Assembly (NCBI RefSeq): GCF_004217215.1
Contig: NZ_SHKP01000004.1
Location: forward strand, 714,829-778,828
Source of the DNA: Rivibacter subsaxonicus
GTDB taxonomy: Bacteria > Pseudomonadota > Gammaproteobacteria > Burkholderiales > Burkholderiaceae_C
Direction of reading: 5' to 3'
Length of the DNA: 64,000 bases
Both the position numbers and the translations under genes were made by a program. Shown here piece after piece: positions 1 to 8,649 of this stretch. The notes beneath the pieces were generated by a model. It ran no database searches, was not told the origin of the DNA, and saw nothing but the letters and a program-made list of their open reading frames with translations. Every line of letters begins with the position of its first letter. The stretch's first letter is position 1.

Positions 1-429
1 GTAGACGCCGGCGGCCTGCGCCACCTCGGCCACCAGCGCCGGGTCGCGCACCGCGCGCGCCACTTCGGTCCCGGGCCAGCGCGGCGACACCGGCAGCACC
101 GTCGCCTTGGCGCCGGCCTGCTCGAGCGTCTGCGCGATGCGCTCGCCGGCGCGTTGCGGCGAGTCGCCGGCGGTGGGAAGCACGAGCCAGCGTGCGCCGG
201 GGCCGCCGCTGAGCTGCACCAGGCGCGCCCAGACCTCGGCGTTGTCGAACTTGAGCGCGCCGCCGATCGGCACCACGATGCCCGGCTGCGAGGTCGCCGT
301 TGCACTGCCTTGCGCGCGGGCGCCGGTGCCCAGCGCGCCACCGAGCGCGCCGGCGGCAAGCCGGAAGGCGCCGCGGCGGGTCAGGCGCGGCAGGGTGTCG
401 ATGTCGTCTCGATGATTCACAACCTGCAT
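1..429 (-). CDS. Cyanophycinase-like peptidase (S51 family), exported; 3' part outside window
   Basis: Only the first 143 residues lie in the window; the gene runs off the left edge. From the ATG at 429 the protein opens with TRRGAFRLAAGALGGALG (about residues 22-39). This is a twin-arginine-type export signal followed by a small-residue hydrophobic stretch, so export by Tat (or Sec) is likely. Next comes VPIGGALKFDNAEVW and a Rossmann-like stretch (RWLVLPTAGDSPQRAG), which is the typical start of cyanophycinase and cyanophycinase-like S51 peptidases. Known S51 members are serine hydrolases that cleave cyanophycin to beta-Asp-Arg dipeptides, or cleave Asp-X dipeptides. The nucleophile Ser motif would lie beyond the window edge, so the activity is not proved. 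The gene is divergent from the TonB-dependent receptor at 742. Confidence 0.75.
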   Translation of the reverse strand, partial: MQVVNHRDDIDTLPRLTRRGAFRLAAGALGGALGTGARAQGSATATSQPGIVVPIGGALKFDNAEVWARLVQLSGGPGARWLVLPTAGDSPQRAGERIAQTLEQAGAKATVLPVSPRWPGTEVARAVRDPALVAEVAQAAGVY

Positions 430-741
430 CTTGGCATTGCCGCGGGGCGGCGTCTGCGTCACCACGGCAATTCATAAGCGCATGTCGCATTGCTGCAAGG
501 CCGTGACGGCGATGTGACGCGTGCTTTCAGTTTTGCGACGGAAGCTGTCGGCATTGCGACGGTCGCGTATTTGCAATCTGGCGGTGGCCGGATGTTTCCA
601 CGCAGACTGCCTCCCATGCCTGGATTGCGTGCGCTCCGGGTGTCCGCCGCGGCCCAGCCACGGCGGACCGGTCAGGTCCATTTCCGAGTGAACTTTCTCA
701 CGCCGCGTTACCGGCATCACAACTCAAGGGCTCCCCAAGAC
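430..741. other. Divergent intergenic region, nothing further recognised
   Basis: This gap of about 310 bases separates the cyanophycinase-like gene (leftward) from the TonB-dependent receptor (rightward) and must carry both promoters. I could not pick a convincing -35/-10 pair or operator. An open frame continues upstream of the receptor to position 490, but it encodes no recognisable protein. Confidence 0.5.
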
Positions 742-3438
742 ATGAACACCGTGCGTCACAAGAATCCGGCGACCTTCCGCCGCACCGCCGCAGCCGGCGC
801 GGTCGCCGTGCTGGCCGCCAGCCTGGGGCTGCCCGCGCTTGCGCAGGACTCCCAGCAGCAGCTCGAACGCGTGGAGATCACCGGGTCGAGCATCAAGCGC
901 ATCGAAGGCGAGACCGCGCTGCCGGTGACCGTCATCGGCCGCGACCTGATCGACAAGGCCGGCGTGACGACCGCCGCCGAGCTGCTGACCAAGGTCAGCG
1001 CCAGCGCCGCCAACCTCACCGACGGCGCCAGCTTCAGCGACATTTCGGGCCAGCGCGGCTTCAACGGCGCCAACCTGCGCGGCATCGGCGTCTCGAGCAC
1101 GCTGGTGCTGCTCAACGGTCGCCGTGTCGCCAACTTCGCTTCACCCGGCGGCGCCAGCGGCGTCGACCTGAACTCGATCCCGGCCGCCGCGATCCAGCGC
1201 GTCGAAGTGCTGCGTGACGGCGCCTCGGCCATCTACGGCACCGACGCCATCGGCGGCGTCATCAACTTCATCACGCGGCAGGACTACCAGGGCGTCGACC
1301 TCTACGCCTACTACGGCGACACCCAGCACGGCGGTGCCGACAAGACCATCGTCACGGCATCGGGCGGCGTCGGCGACATCAACAAGGATGGCTACAACCT
1401 GTTCGCGGTGCTCGAGGCCTCGCGCACCGGTGCGCTGCGTTCCTCGCAGCGCGACTGGATCGGCTCGGTGTATCAGCCCGACATCAACCTCGATGTCGGC
1501 AGCTCGAACACCTTCCCGGCGAACGTTCGCAGGGTTAGGGTCAACGCGGACGGCAGCACAACCGCCACCGGCGGCCGCTTCAACCCGAGCGCGCCGGGCT
1601 GCAACCCGCCGGCCAACATCTACGAGCCGGGCAGCTTCGTCGGCCCCAACGCCTGCCTGTTCGACTACATGCAGGACACCGAGATCTTCCCGAAGCAGGA
1701 GAAGCTCTCGCTGCTCAGCCGTGGCGAGTTCAAGCTGGGCGACGACCACACGCTGTTCGGCGAGGTGCTGCTGAGCAGCACCGAGTCGACCTACCGCATC
1801 AGCGCGCTGACGATCACCAACCTCGACTACCCGGCGACCGGCCAGCACTATCCGACCGGCGTGATCCCGGGCTACACCGGCGCGCTGCGCGTGGGCATGC
1901 GCCTGAGCGAGGCGGGTGGCCGAACCAACGAGGTCGACGCGCGCACCGGCCGCTTCGTCGTCGGCGCCAAGGGCACGCTGGCCGACTGGGACTACAACAC
2001 CGCGCTCAACTACAGCGAGAGCCGCGTCACCGATGCCTACATCGATGGCTACGTCCAGACCGACACCTTCAACGCCGCCTTCGCCACCGGCACGATCAAT
2101 CCCTTCGGCCCGTCGACCCAGGCCGGCCTCGAACTGCTGAACTCCACCAAGATCCGCGACGATGCCCGCAAGAGCAAGGGCTCGACGACCTCCTTCGACG
2201 TGCGGGCCTCGCGCGAGCTGTTCCAGATGGACGGCGGCTCGGCGGCACTGGCGCTGGGCTTCGAGTCGCGCCGCGAGGATCTAGAGTTCCGCCCGTCGGA
2301 GCTGCTGGCCGCCGGCCAGATCCGCGGCGACGGCGCGGCGCAGGCCTTCGACGGCAGCCGCACGGTCAATGCCGTCTTTGCCGAGCTGAACCTGCCGGTG
2401 CTCAAGTCGCTCGAGGCCCAGCTCGCGCTGCGCCACGACCGCTACAGCGATGTCGGCGGCACCACCAACCCGAAGGTGGGCCTGCGCTGGGCGCCGGCCA
2501 AGGAAGTGGTCGTGCGCGGCTCGTTCGGTACCGGCTTCCGGGCGCCGACGCTGGCCGACCTCTACACCCCGGCGCGCCTGGGCCAGACCAACGGCATCTA
2601 CGACGACTTCTACTGCGCACAGGCGGTGGCGATCGACCCGGGTCTCGAGCCCGACTACTGCGGCCTGCAGCCCGACAAGCAGGTCGGTGGCTCCACTGAC
2701 CTGAAGCCCGAGGAGAGCAAGCAGTTCTCGGCCGGCTTCGTGTTCGAGCCCAACTCGATGTTCACCGGTTCGCTGGACTACTGGAACATCAGCAAGACCA
2801 ACACCATCGTCTCGCCCGAAGGCCTGTACTTCAGCGACCCGGTCAGGTACGCGCAGTACATCACCCGCGGCCCCGAGATCGTCCCGGGCCTGCCGGGCCC
2901 GATCGTCGAGATCGACGGCCGCCTGCGCAACGCCGGTGCGCTCAAGACCTCGGGCATCGACCTCGGCCTCGAGCTGCGCGGCATCGCCACCGAGTACGCC
3001 AGGCTCGGCGCCTTCCTCAACGGCACCTACGTGCTCGACTACAAGACGCAGGACTTCGAGGGCGCGGAGTACGTCAATGGCGTCGGCCGATTTGCCGGCG
3101 ACCAGGTCGTGCAGCGCTGGCGCCACACGCTCGGCTTGACGGTCGATGCCGGCCCGTTCAGCGCGGCGGCGATCCAGACCTTCTACGCGGGCTACACCGA
3201 CCAGAACCCGATGCCCGACGGCTCCGACCGCAAGGTGCCGTCGTACCAGCTGTGGGACCTGAGCGGCAGCTACCAGGCGAGCAAGGCACTGAAGTTCCGC
3301 GCCGGGATCAAGAACATCTTCGACAAGAACCCGCCGGCCTCGAACCAGGTCTACTTCTTCCTCGCCGGCTTCGACCCGAGCTACACCGACGTTCGCGGTC
3401 GCTTCTTCTACGGCAGCGTGCAGTACAGCTTCCGCTGA
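742..3438 (+). CDS. TonB-dependent outer-membrane receptor
   Basis: 898 residues, a normal length for the family. The ATG at 742 is chosen over the upstream extension to 490 because it gives a clean Sec signal (hydrophobic core VAVLAASLGLPALA, cleavage near ALA-Q, residue 35). The mature protein opens with ERVEITGSSIKR, a TonB-box-like segment. The plug domain follows (about 55-170; LRGIGVSSTLVLLNGRRV and RVEVLRDGASAIYGTDAIGGVINFIT are classic plug features). The C-terminal barrel ends in GRFFYGSVQYSFR, with a terminal aromatic-rich beta-signal. Such receptors use TonB/ExbBD energy to import siderophores, vitamins, glycans or peptides. The substrate cannot be read from sequence, but the divergent cyanophycinase-like neighbour hints at a peptide or polymer fragment. 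Confidence 0.9.
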   Translation: MNTVRHKNPATFRRTAAAGAVAVLAASLGLPALAQDSQQQLERVEITGSSIKRIEGETALPVTVIGRDLIDKAGVTTAAELLTKVSASAANLTDGASFSDISGQRGFNGANLRGIGVSSTLVLLNGRRVANFASPGGASGVDLNSIPAAAIQRVEVLRDGASAIYGTDAIGGVINFITRQDYQGVDLYAYYGDTQHGGADKTIVTASGGVGDINKDGYNLFAVLEASRTGALRSSQRDWIGSVYQPDINLDVGSSNTFPANVRRVRVNADGSTTATGGRFNPSAPGCNPPANIYEPGSFVGPNACLFDYMQDTEIFPKQEKLSLLSRGEFKLGDDHTLFGEVLLSSTESTYRISALTITNLDYPATGQHYPTGVIPGYTGALRVGMRLSEAGGRTNEVDARTGRFVVGAKGTLADWDYNTALNYSESRVTDAYIDGYVQTDTFNAAFATGTINPFGPSTQAGLELLNSTKIRDDARKSKGSTTSFDVRASRELFQMDGGSAALALGFESRREDLEFRPSELLAAGQIRGDGAAQAFDGSRTVNAVFAELNLPVLKSLEAQLALRHDRYSDVGGTTNPKVGLRWAPAKEVVVRGSFGTGFRAPTLADLYTPARLGQTNGIYDDFYCAQAVAIDPGLEPDYCGLQPDKQVGGSTDLKPEESKQFSAGFVFEPNSMFTGSLDYWNISKTNTIVSPEGLYFSDPVRYAQYITRGPEIVPGLPGPIVEIDGRLRNAGALKTSGIDLGLELRGIATEYARLGAFLNGTYVLDYKTQDFEGAEYVNGVGRFAGDQVVQRWRHTLGLTVDAGPFSAAAIQTFYAGYTDQNPMPDGSDRKVPSYQLWDLSGSYQASKALKFRAGIKNIFDKNPPASNQVYFFLAGFDPSYTDVRGRFFYGSVQYSFR

Positions 3439-3500
3439 GCGACAAGAGATCCTGGAGGGATGGGCCCGCACCGGCGATGCCGGCGCAGGCTCCTGTTGTC

Positions 3501-3534
3501 AGCCCCGCGACCTCAGGGACGCGGGGCTTTTTTT
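3501..3534 (+). terminator. Rho-independent terminator after TonB receptor
   Basis: A 9-bp GC-rich stem (agccccgcg / cgcggggct) with a 10-base loop is followed directly by a run of T. It lies 62 bases after the receptor stop and reads rightward only, because the other strand has no T tract. Confidence 0.85.
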
Positions 3535-3542
3535 CGTGCTGC

Positions 3543-4283
3543 CTATTCGCGCGGCGCCAGCCCCGGATCGAGCGCGATGCGCTCGTCGAAGACGAAGCAG
3601 TCGCCGTCGAAGTGCCGATGCCCGACCAGCTCGAAGTACTTCAGGATCCCGCCGTCCAGTTGCAGCGTGTGCTCGAGCCCCTGCTCCCGCATCAGCAGTG
3701 CCGCCTTCTCGCAGCGGATGCCGCCGGTGCAGTAACTCACCACGGTCTTGCCCTGCAGCTCTTCGGCATGCGCCGCGAGCGCGGCCGGGAACTCGCTGAA
3801 CTTCGCGATACCCCAGTCGATCGCGCCGGCAAAACGGCCGGCCTCGAGCTCGAAGGCGTTGCGGGTGTCGAGCATCAGCACCTCGCGACCGGCGTCGTCA
3901 CGGCCGGCATCGAGCCAGCGTGCCAGCGTGGGCGCATCGATCGCCGGTGCGCGCCCGGCCTGCGGCTGCACGGTCGGGTGGTTCATGCGGATGATCTCGC
4001 GCTTGAGCTTGACCTTGAGCCGGGCAAAGGGAGGTGCCTCGCTCCAGCTCTCCTTGGCCTCGAGATCGGCCAGCCGCGCATCGCTGCGCAGCTCGTCGGC
4101 GACGAAGCCGCGCACCGCCGCCGGCGCGCCGGCCAGGAACAGGTTGATGCCTTCCTCGGCCACCAGGATCGTGCCCTTGAGGCCTTGCGCCAGCGCCTGC
4201 GCGAGCCAGCGCTCGCGCAGCGCGGCGGCATCGGGCAGGGCCACGAACTTGTAGGCGGCGACGTTGAGCACGGCTTCGGACAT
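3543..4283 (-). CDS. trhO: tRNA uridine-34 hydroxylase TrhO (rhodanese-like, YceA family)
   Basis: 246 residues. An N-terminal acylphosphatase/ferredoxin-like domain (residues 5-95, with LKGTILVAEEGINLFLAG) is followed by a rhodanese domain (about 115-230, VLMLDTRNAFELEAGRF). The active-site loop is SYCTGGIRCEK with Cys185 as the predicted catalytic residue and Cys191 close by. TrhO proteins hydroxylate U34 of certain tRNAs to 5-hydroxyuridine using O2, acting in the cytoplasm. The length is shorter than E. coli TrhO (about 350 residues) because the C-terminal extension is missing, as in many short YceA homologues. The gene stands alone and is convergent with the TonB receptor. Confidence 0.88.
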   Translation of the reverse strand: MSEAVLNVAAYKFVALPDAAALRERWLAQALAQGLKGTILVAEEGINLFLAGAPAAVRGFVADELRSDARLADLEAKESWSEAPPFARLKVKLKREIIRMNHPTVQPQAGRAPAIDAPTLARWLDAGRDDAGREVLMLDTRNAFELEAGRFAGAIDWGIAKFSEFPAALAAHAEELQGKTVVSYCTGGIRCEKAALLMREQGLEHTLQLDGGILKYFELVGHRHFDGDCFVFDERIALDPGLAPRE

Positions 4284-4395
4284 GCGCCGATTCTAGAAAG
4301 TGCCGCAGCGGCCGCCGGCGCGCGGGGGCGTCGGCCACCGATCTGACCGTATGCTTGTCGACTGCGGCGATCGAAGCGAAGCACCCACCTCGAAG

Positions 4396-5706
4396 ATGAA
4401 GCCAGCCAGCACCTCTGCCGAACTCAGAAGCCCGGTCGTCCTGGCGGCGTTGCTGTCGATGCTGTTGCCACTGGCGGGCCTGCTGGCCGGCTGCGAGACG
4501 CCGGTGCGGCTGATGCCGACCCCGGTGGCCTTCAAGAACGGGGAGGTCGATCCCTTCGAGAAGGTCGGGCCACAGCTGCAGGGCACCGACGTGCCGGTGC
4601 TCTACACCACCAACCGCGGCGTGCTGGTCGAGCGGCCCGAGCCGGTGCACACGATCGTGGCCACCGACACGCTGCGCATGGGCGTGGCCCATGTGCGCAT
4701 CGGCGACGGCACGCTCGACTGGGAGACGCTGCACCGCCTGTCGACCACCGCCGATGCCGACGAGCGCCCGGTGGTCGAACTGCAGCGCCTGGACCAGCTC
4801 GCGGTGCTCGGCGCCGGCGACGACCCGGCCAGGATGCCCGAGGTGCTCGACTTCTTCAGGCTGATCGACCAGACCATCGCCGCCAGTCCGAGCACCGAGC
4901 TGCTGGTCTACGTGCACGGCTCCAACAACACGGTGCCGCGGGCGGCGGCGCAGGCGGCGCAGTTCCGTCACTTCACCGGGCGGCGGATGGTAGTGCTCAC
5001 CTACATCTGGCCCTCGGCCGGCTCGCTGGTGCGCTACTTCACCGATGTCGGCAACGCGGCCGCGACGGTCGAGCCCTTCGCCCGCTTCATCGGCCTGCTG
5101 GCCGAGCACACCCGGGCCAGCAAGATCGACATCCTCAGCTACAGCGCCGGCGCCCAGGTGCTGAGCCCGGCGCTGGTGAAGCTGGCGCAGGCCCGCCCGG
5201 GCGAGAGCCGGGCGCAGTTGCGCGAGCGCCGGCGCATCGGCCAGATCTACTTCGCGGCGCCCGACATCGACACCCGGCGCGCCGTAGATGATCTGAATGC
5301 CTATGTCGACATCACCGAGCGCGTCAGCATCGCCGCCAACCTCAACGACTCGGTGCTGGTGTTCGCGCAGGTCGCCAACCGCGCCTCGCGCGCCGGGCGG
5401 CCGAACCCGACCGAGCTGAGCAGCGAGCAGTCGCAGTTCCTCGTCGATGCTTCGCAGCGGCTCGGCTTCGACCTCATCAAGGTCGATCCGAACGACATCC
5501 CGAACCTGCCCAAGCGCTCGCACGACTTCTGGTTCGCCGATCCCTGGGTCAGCAGCGACGTGCTGGCGCAGTTCCTGCAAAACGCAGCACCACCCGGGCG
5601 CGGACTGGAGCCACGGGCCACCGATGGCGGCGCCCGCTACTGGACCTTCCCGCAGGATTTCTACGAGCGCGTGCGTCGCCTGCTCAACCCGGCCGCGAAG
5701 CCATGA
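4396..5706 (+). CDS. Lipoprotein with alpha/beta-hydrolase fold (DUF900 type), paralogue 1 of 3
   Basis: 436 residues from the ATG at 4396. Upstream in-frame starts (4300, 4351) are rejected because only this one gives a proper lipoprotein signal, with lipobox LAGC and Cys33; Glu at +2 favours the outer membrane. The core holds LLVYVHGSNN (residues 169-178, oxyanion-hole-type HG) and ILSYSAGAQ with Ser250 in the nucleophile-elbow position, typical of the DUF900 branch of alpha/beta hydrolases. The substrate is unknown. It is the first of three tandem paralogues; its TGA overlaps the next ATG (ATGA at 5703-5706), so the trio is probably translated as one coupled operon. All three share the segment RLMPTPV or VLMPTPL straight after the lipid-attached Cys, and a conserved TNR motif. 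Confidence 0.78.
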   Translation: MKPASTSAELRSPVVLAALLSMLLPLAGLLAGCETPVRLMPTPVAFKNGEVDPFEKVGPQLQGTDVPVLYTTNRGVLVERPEPVHTIVATDTLRMGVAHVRIGDGTLDWETLHRLSTTADADERPVVELQRLDQLAVLGAGDDPARMPEVLDFFRLIDQTIAASPSTELLVYVHGSNNTVPRAAAQAAQFRHFTGRRMVVLTYIWPSAGSLVRYFTDVGNAAATVEPFARFIGLLAEHTRASKIDILSYSAGAQVLSPALVKLAQARPGESRAQLRERRRIGQIYFAAPDIDTRRAVDDLNAYVDITERVSIAANLNDSVLVFAQVANRASRAGRPNPTELSSEQSQFLVDASQRLGFDLIKVDPNDIPNLPKRSHDFWFADPWVSSDVLAQFLQNAAPPGRGLEPRATDGGARYWTFPQDFYERVRRLLNPAAKP

Positions 5707-6992
5707 TGAAGAACAAGGCATCCCTCCTCGTCCTGTGCCTGCTCGCCGCGCTGCTGGCCGGCTGCCAGACGCCCGTGCGGCTGATGCCGACGCCGGTGAA
5801 GTTCACGACCGGCGAGATCGACCCCTTCCAAAGTGGCGGCCCGCTGGCGCAGGGTAACGAGGTGCCGGTGCTCTACGCCACCAACCGCGGTCTGCTGATC
5901 GACGTGCCGCAGCCGATCTACACGATCTTTCCGAGCGAGCGGCTGCGCATGGGCGTGGCCCATGTGCGCATCGGTGACGAGAAGCTCAGCTGGGAGGAAC
6001 TGCACGCGCTGTCCACCAGCGCCGACGCTGGCGAACGCCCGATCGTCAAGCTCGAGAAGCTCGAGCCGATGGCCACCCTCGGCCCCGACGACAAGGTCAA
6101 GACCACGCCCGAGGCGCAGGCCTTCTTCGCGTACGTCAACAAGGCGCTCGCCGCGAGCCCGAACAGCGAGCTCGTGGTCTACGTGCACGGCGCCAACAAC
6201 GTGGTGCCGCGCGCTGCCGCGCAGGCCTCGCAGTTCCGCCACTTCACCGGCCGCCGGATGGTGGTGCTGAGCTTCATCTGGCCCTCGGCGGGCAGCTTCC
6301 TGAGCTACGCCACCGACGTGCGCAACGCGGCCGCCTCGGCGGCACCCTTCGCACGGCTGATGGAACTGCTGGCCGAGAACACCAAGGCCAGCCAGATCGA
6401 CGTGCTGGCCTACAGCGCCGGGGCCCAGGTCGCGAGTCCCGGGCTGGCGCTGCTCGGCGTCGCGCGCGACGGCGAATCCCGCGTCGCGCTCAGGCAGCGG
6501 CTGCGCCTCGGGCAGGTCTACTTCGCGGCGCCCGACGTCGACACCCGTGCCTTCGTCGAAGACCTGCGCGGCTATGCCGACGTGGCAGCCCGCGTCAGCG
6601 TCGCGGCCAACCTCAACGACTCGGTGCTGGTGTTCGCGCGCATCGCCGGCGGTGCCTCGCGCGCCGGCCGGCCCAACCCGACCGAGCTGAGCGAGTCGCA
6701 GACGCGTTTCCTGATCGATGCCACCAAGACGCTCGACTTCGACCTGCTCAAGGTCGACCCCAACGACATTCCCGGCCTGCCGCGTCGCTCGCACACCTTC
6801 TGGTACGACGACCCCTGGGTCAGCAGCGACGTGGTCGCGCGTTTCCTGTTCAACGCCTCGCCCGCGCAGCGCGGGCTGGAGGCGCAGGCCGGCTCCGAAG
6901 GCCTGCGCTACTGGACCTTTCCGCCCGACTTCGACCGCCGCGTCATCGACCTGGTGCGTCGCATCGCGCCACCGCAAAAAGGAGCCGAATGA
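5703..6992 (+). CDS. Lipoprotein with alpha/beta-hydrolase fold (DUF900 type), paralogue 2 of 3
   Basis: 429 residues. It has a short signal peptide with lipobox LLAGC (Cys21, Gln at +2) and then the same CQTPVRLMPTPV start as its upstream copy. The hydrolase core is conserved, with LVVYVHGANN (about 157-166) and VLAYSAGAQ with Ser238 as predicted nucleophile. Identity to paralogue 1 is high along the whole length, for example APDVDTRAFVEDL against APDIDTRRAVDDL. The start overlaps the upstream stop by four bases, and its own stop overlaps the next start by four bases. The initiating ATG may be the one at 5703 or the one at 5706. The reaction is unknown; an envelope esterase or lipase role is only an inference from the fold. 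Confidence 0.78.
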   Translation: MMKNKASLLVLCLLAALLAGCQTPVRLMPTPVKFTTGEIDPFQSGGPLAQGNEVPVLYATNRGLLIDVPQPIYTIFPSERLRMGVAHVRIGDEKLSWEELHALSTSADAGERPIVKLEKLEPMATLGPDDKVKTTPEAQAFFAYVNKALAASPNSELVVYVHGANNVVPRAAAQASQFRHFTGRRMVVLSFIWPSAGSFLSYATDVRNAAASAAPFARLMELLAENTKASQIDVLAYSAGAQVASPGLALLGVARDGESRVALRQRLRLGQVYFAAPDVDTRAFVEDLRGYADVAARVSVAANLNDSVLVFARIAGGASRAGRPNPTELSESQTRFLIDATKTLDFDLLKVDPNDIPGLPRRSHTFWYDDPWVSSDVVARFLFNASPAQRGLEAQAGSEGLRYWTFPPDFDRRVIDLVRRIAPPQKGAE

Positions 6993-8275
6993 GAGTCAGC
7001 CGCTCGATGTTTCGCCCCGCCGCGGCACTGCTGATGGCGCTGATGCTCGGCCTGCTCGCCGGCTGCCAGCGGCCGGTGGTGCTGATGCCGACGCCGCTGG
7101 TGTTTGCCAGCGGCGAGGTCGATCCCTTTGCCGACACCCGCGACGAACTGCGCACGCCCGACCTGCCGGTGTTCTACGCCACCAACCGCGAGGTGCTGGT
7201 GCAGTATCCGCTGCCGGTGCACACCATCTTCCCGAGCCCGACGCTGCGCTTCGGCATGGCTCATTTCGACGTCGGCGAGCCCGGTTTCACCTGGGACCAG
7301 CTTCATGCGCTCTCCACCAGCGCCAAGGAGGGCGATCGCCCCGCGCTGCGCCTGCGCCGGCTCGACCAGCTGGCCGAGCTCGGGCCGAGCGACAACGCGG
7401 CCGAGTCGCGCCAGATGCAGGCCTTCTTTGCGCTGGTGAACCGGGCGCTTGCCAACAGTCCGGTGCACGAGATCGTGGTCTACGTGCACGGCGCCAACAA
7501 CGCGATGCACCGCGGCACCGGCCAGGCGGCGCAGTTCCGGCACTTCGCCGGCCGCAACGTGGTGGTGCTCAGCTTCGTCTGGCCCTCGGCCGAGCGACTG
7601 CGAACCTATGGCATGGACCTGCGCCACGCGCACGAATCGCAGCCCCAGTTCGCGCGGCTGATCACGATGCTGGGCGAGAACACCACCGCCAAGAAGATCG
7701 ACGTGATGGCCTACAGCGCCGGCGCCACCGTCGCCACCGGCGGACTGGCGCTGCTCGGCACGCCGCGCCCCGGCGAGAGCCGCGAGCAGCTGAAAGAGCG
7801 GCTGCGCCTGGGCGTGGTCTATTACGCCGCGCCCGACGCCGACACGCGCGGCTTCGTCAGCGACCTCGAGCGCTACGCCGATCTTGCCGACCGCGTGACC
7901 GTCACCGCCAACATGGGCGACGCCACGCTGCGCCTGGCGCAGCGCCACCAGGGCTCCTCGCGCATCGGCCGGCCCGACCCGACCGAGCTGAACGAGGAGC
8001 AGGCTCGATTCCTGATCGACGCCTCCGAGCGCATGGGCTTCGACCTCATCAAGCTCGACCCCGTCGTGCTGCCCGGCCTGCGGCGCATGGCCCACACCTA
8101 CTGGCAGACAGACACCTGGATCAGCAGCGACATGTTCACGCTGTTCCGCTACCACGGCGACCCTGCCGCGCGCGGCCTGGTGCCGGTCACGCTGCCGGGC
8201 GGCGGCAGGTTCTGGGAGTTCCCGAAGGACTATGACCAGAGGATCGTGGGGTTGATGAAGGGGGTGGAGAGGTGA
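6989..8275 (+). CDS. Lipoprotein with alpha/beta-hydrolase fold (DUF900 type), paralogue 3 of 3
   Basis: 428 residues. The lipoprotein signal has lipobox LLAGC (Cys26, Gln at +2). The core is kept: IVVYVHGANN (162-171) and VMAYSAGATV with Ser243 as predicted nucleophile. This copy is the most diverged of the three (NAMHRGTGQAAQ where the others have PRAAAQA), which suggests an older split or a different substrate. Its ATG overlaps the preceding TGA. The following small gene at 8272 could start with a GTG overlapping this gene's own stop, which would extend the coupled operon. Confidence 0.77.
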   Translation: MRVSRSMFRPAAALLMALMLGLLAGCQRPVVLMPTPLVFASGEVDPFADTRDELRTPDLPVFYATNREVLVQYPLPVHTIFPSPTLRFGMAHFDVGEPGFTWDQLHALSTSAKEGDRPALRLRRLDQLAELGPSDNAAESRQMQAFFALVNRALANSPVHEIVVYVHGANNAMHRGTGQAAQFRHFAGRNVVVLSFVWPSAERLRTYGMDLRHAHESQPQFARLITMLGENTTAKKIDVMAYSAGATVATGGLALLGTPRPGESREQLKERLRLGVVYYAAPDADTRGFVSDLERYADLADRVTVTANMGDATLRLAQRHQGSSRIGRPDPTELNEEQARFLIDASERMGFDLIKLDPVVLPGLRRMAHTYWQTDTWISSDMFTLFRYHGDPAARGLVPVTLPGGGRFWEFPKDYDQRIVGLMKGVER

Positions 8276-8592
8276 GCGGCGTGCGTTGTCGAGTCGAGTT
8301 CGGGCCGTCCTTGGATGCCAGGATGCAAGCGAACGCAAAGACAGTCGCCGATATCGCAGGTCCGTGGATCGGTGAAGCGAGTACGGGGTTGCTTGAACGC
8401 TGCAAGGTTCATTGGAACGTTCCAATCGCCCAGCTTTCTGACCTGATGATCGCCACTTTCTTGAGCCAAGGTGTCGCCACTGACGAGATGCTTGGAGAAG
8501 CGAAATATCGTCTGGCAAGCAGGCCGCGAGATGACACTGAGCACTTCGACGGGCAGCTTGAAGAGGCCGTTCGTCGTGCTGATGGCAGCTAG
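8272..8592 (+). CDS. Small hypothetical protein; possible contact-dependent-inhibition immunity-like protein
   Basis: 106 residues if the GTG at 8272 is used (overlapping the stop of the preceding hydrolase); an in-frame ATG at 8323 would give 89. There is no signal peptide. The pattern LLERCKVHWNVPIAQLSDLMIATFLSQG...EMLGEAKYRL, then an acidic FDGQLEEAV tail, recalls from memory small immunity proteins annotated for contact-dependent growth inhibition systems (Cys, basic patch, helix, QGI-like turn, later acidic tail). This is a weak, family-shape argument. By eye the codon use is clearly more A/T-rich than the neighbours (tttctgac, aaatatcgt, gttcattgg), which suggests recent acquisition. 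No toxin gene is adjacent. Confidence 0.5.
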   Translation: MSGVRCRVEFGPSLDARMQANAKTVADIAGPWIGEASTGLLERCKVHWNVPIAQLSDLMIATFLSQGVATDEMLGEAKYRLASRPRDDTEHFDGQLEEAVRRADGS

Positions 8593-8649
8593 TAGCGAAG
8601 TCAGCCGGACGCCAGGCTGTGGAGCAACCCGCCCAAGCGAGGAACGTCC

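Noticed and set aside
490-741. N-terminal extension of the TonB receptor
   Set aside because: The extension is Arg/Pro-rich with no homology pattern, and the start at 742 gives a proper signal peptide.
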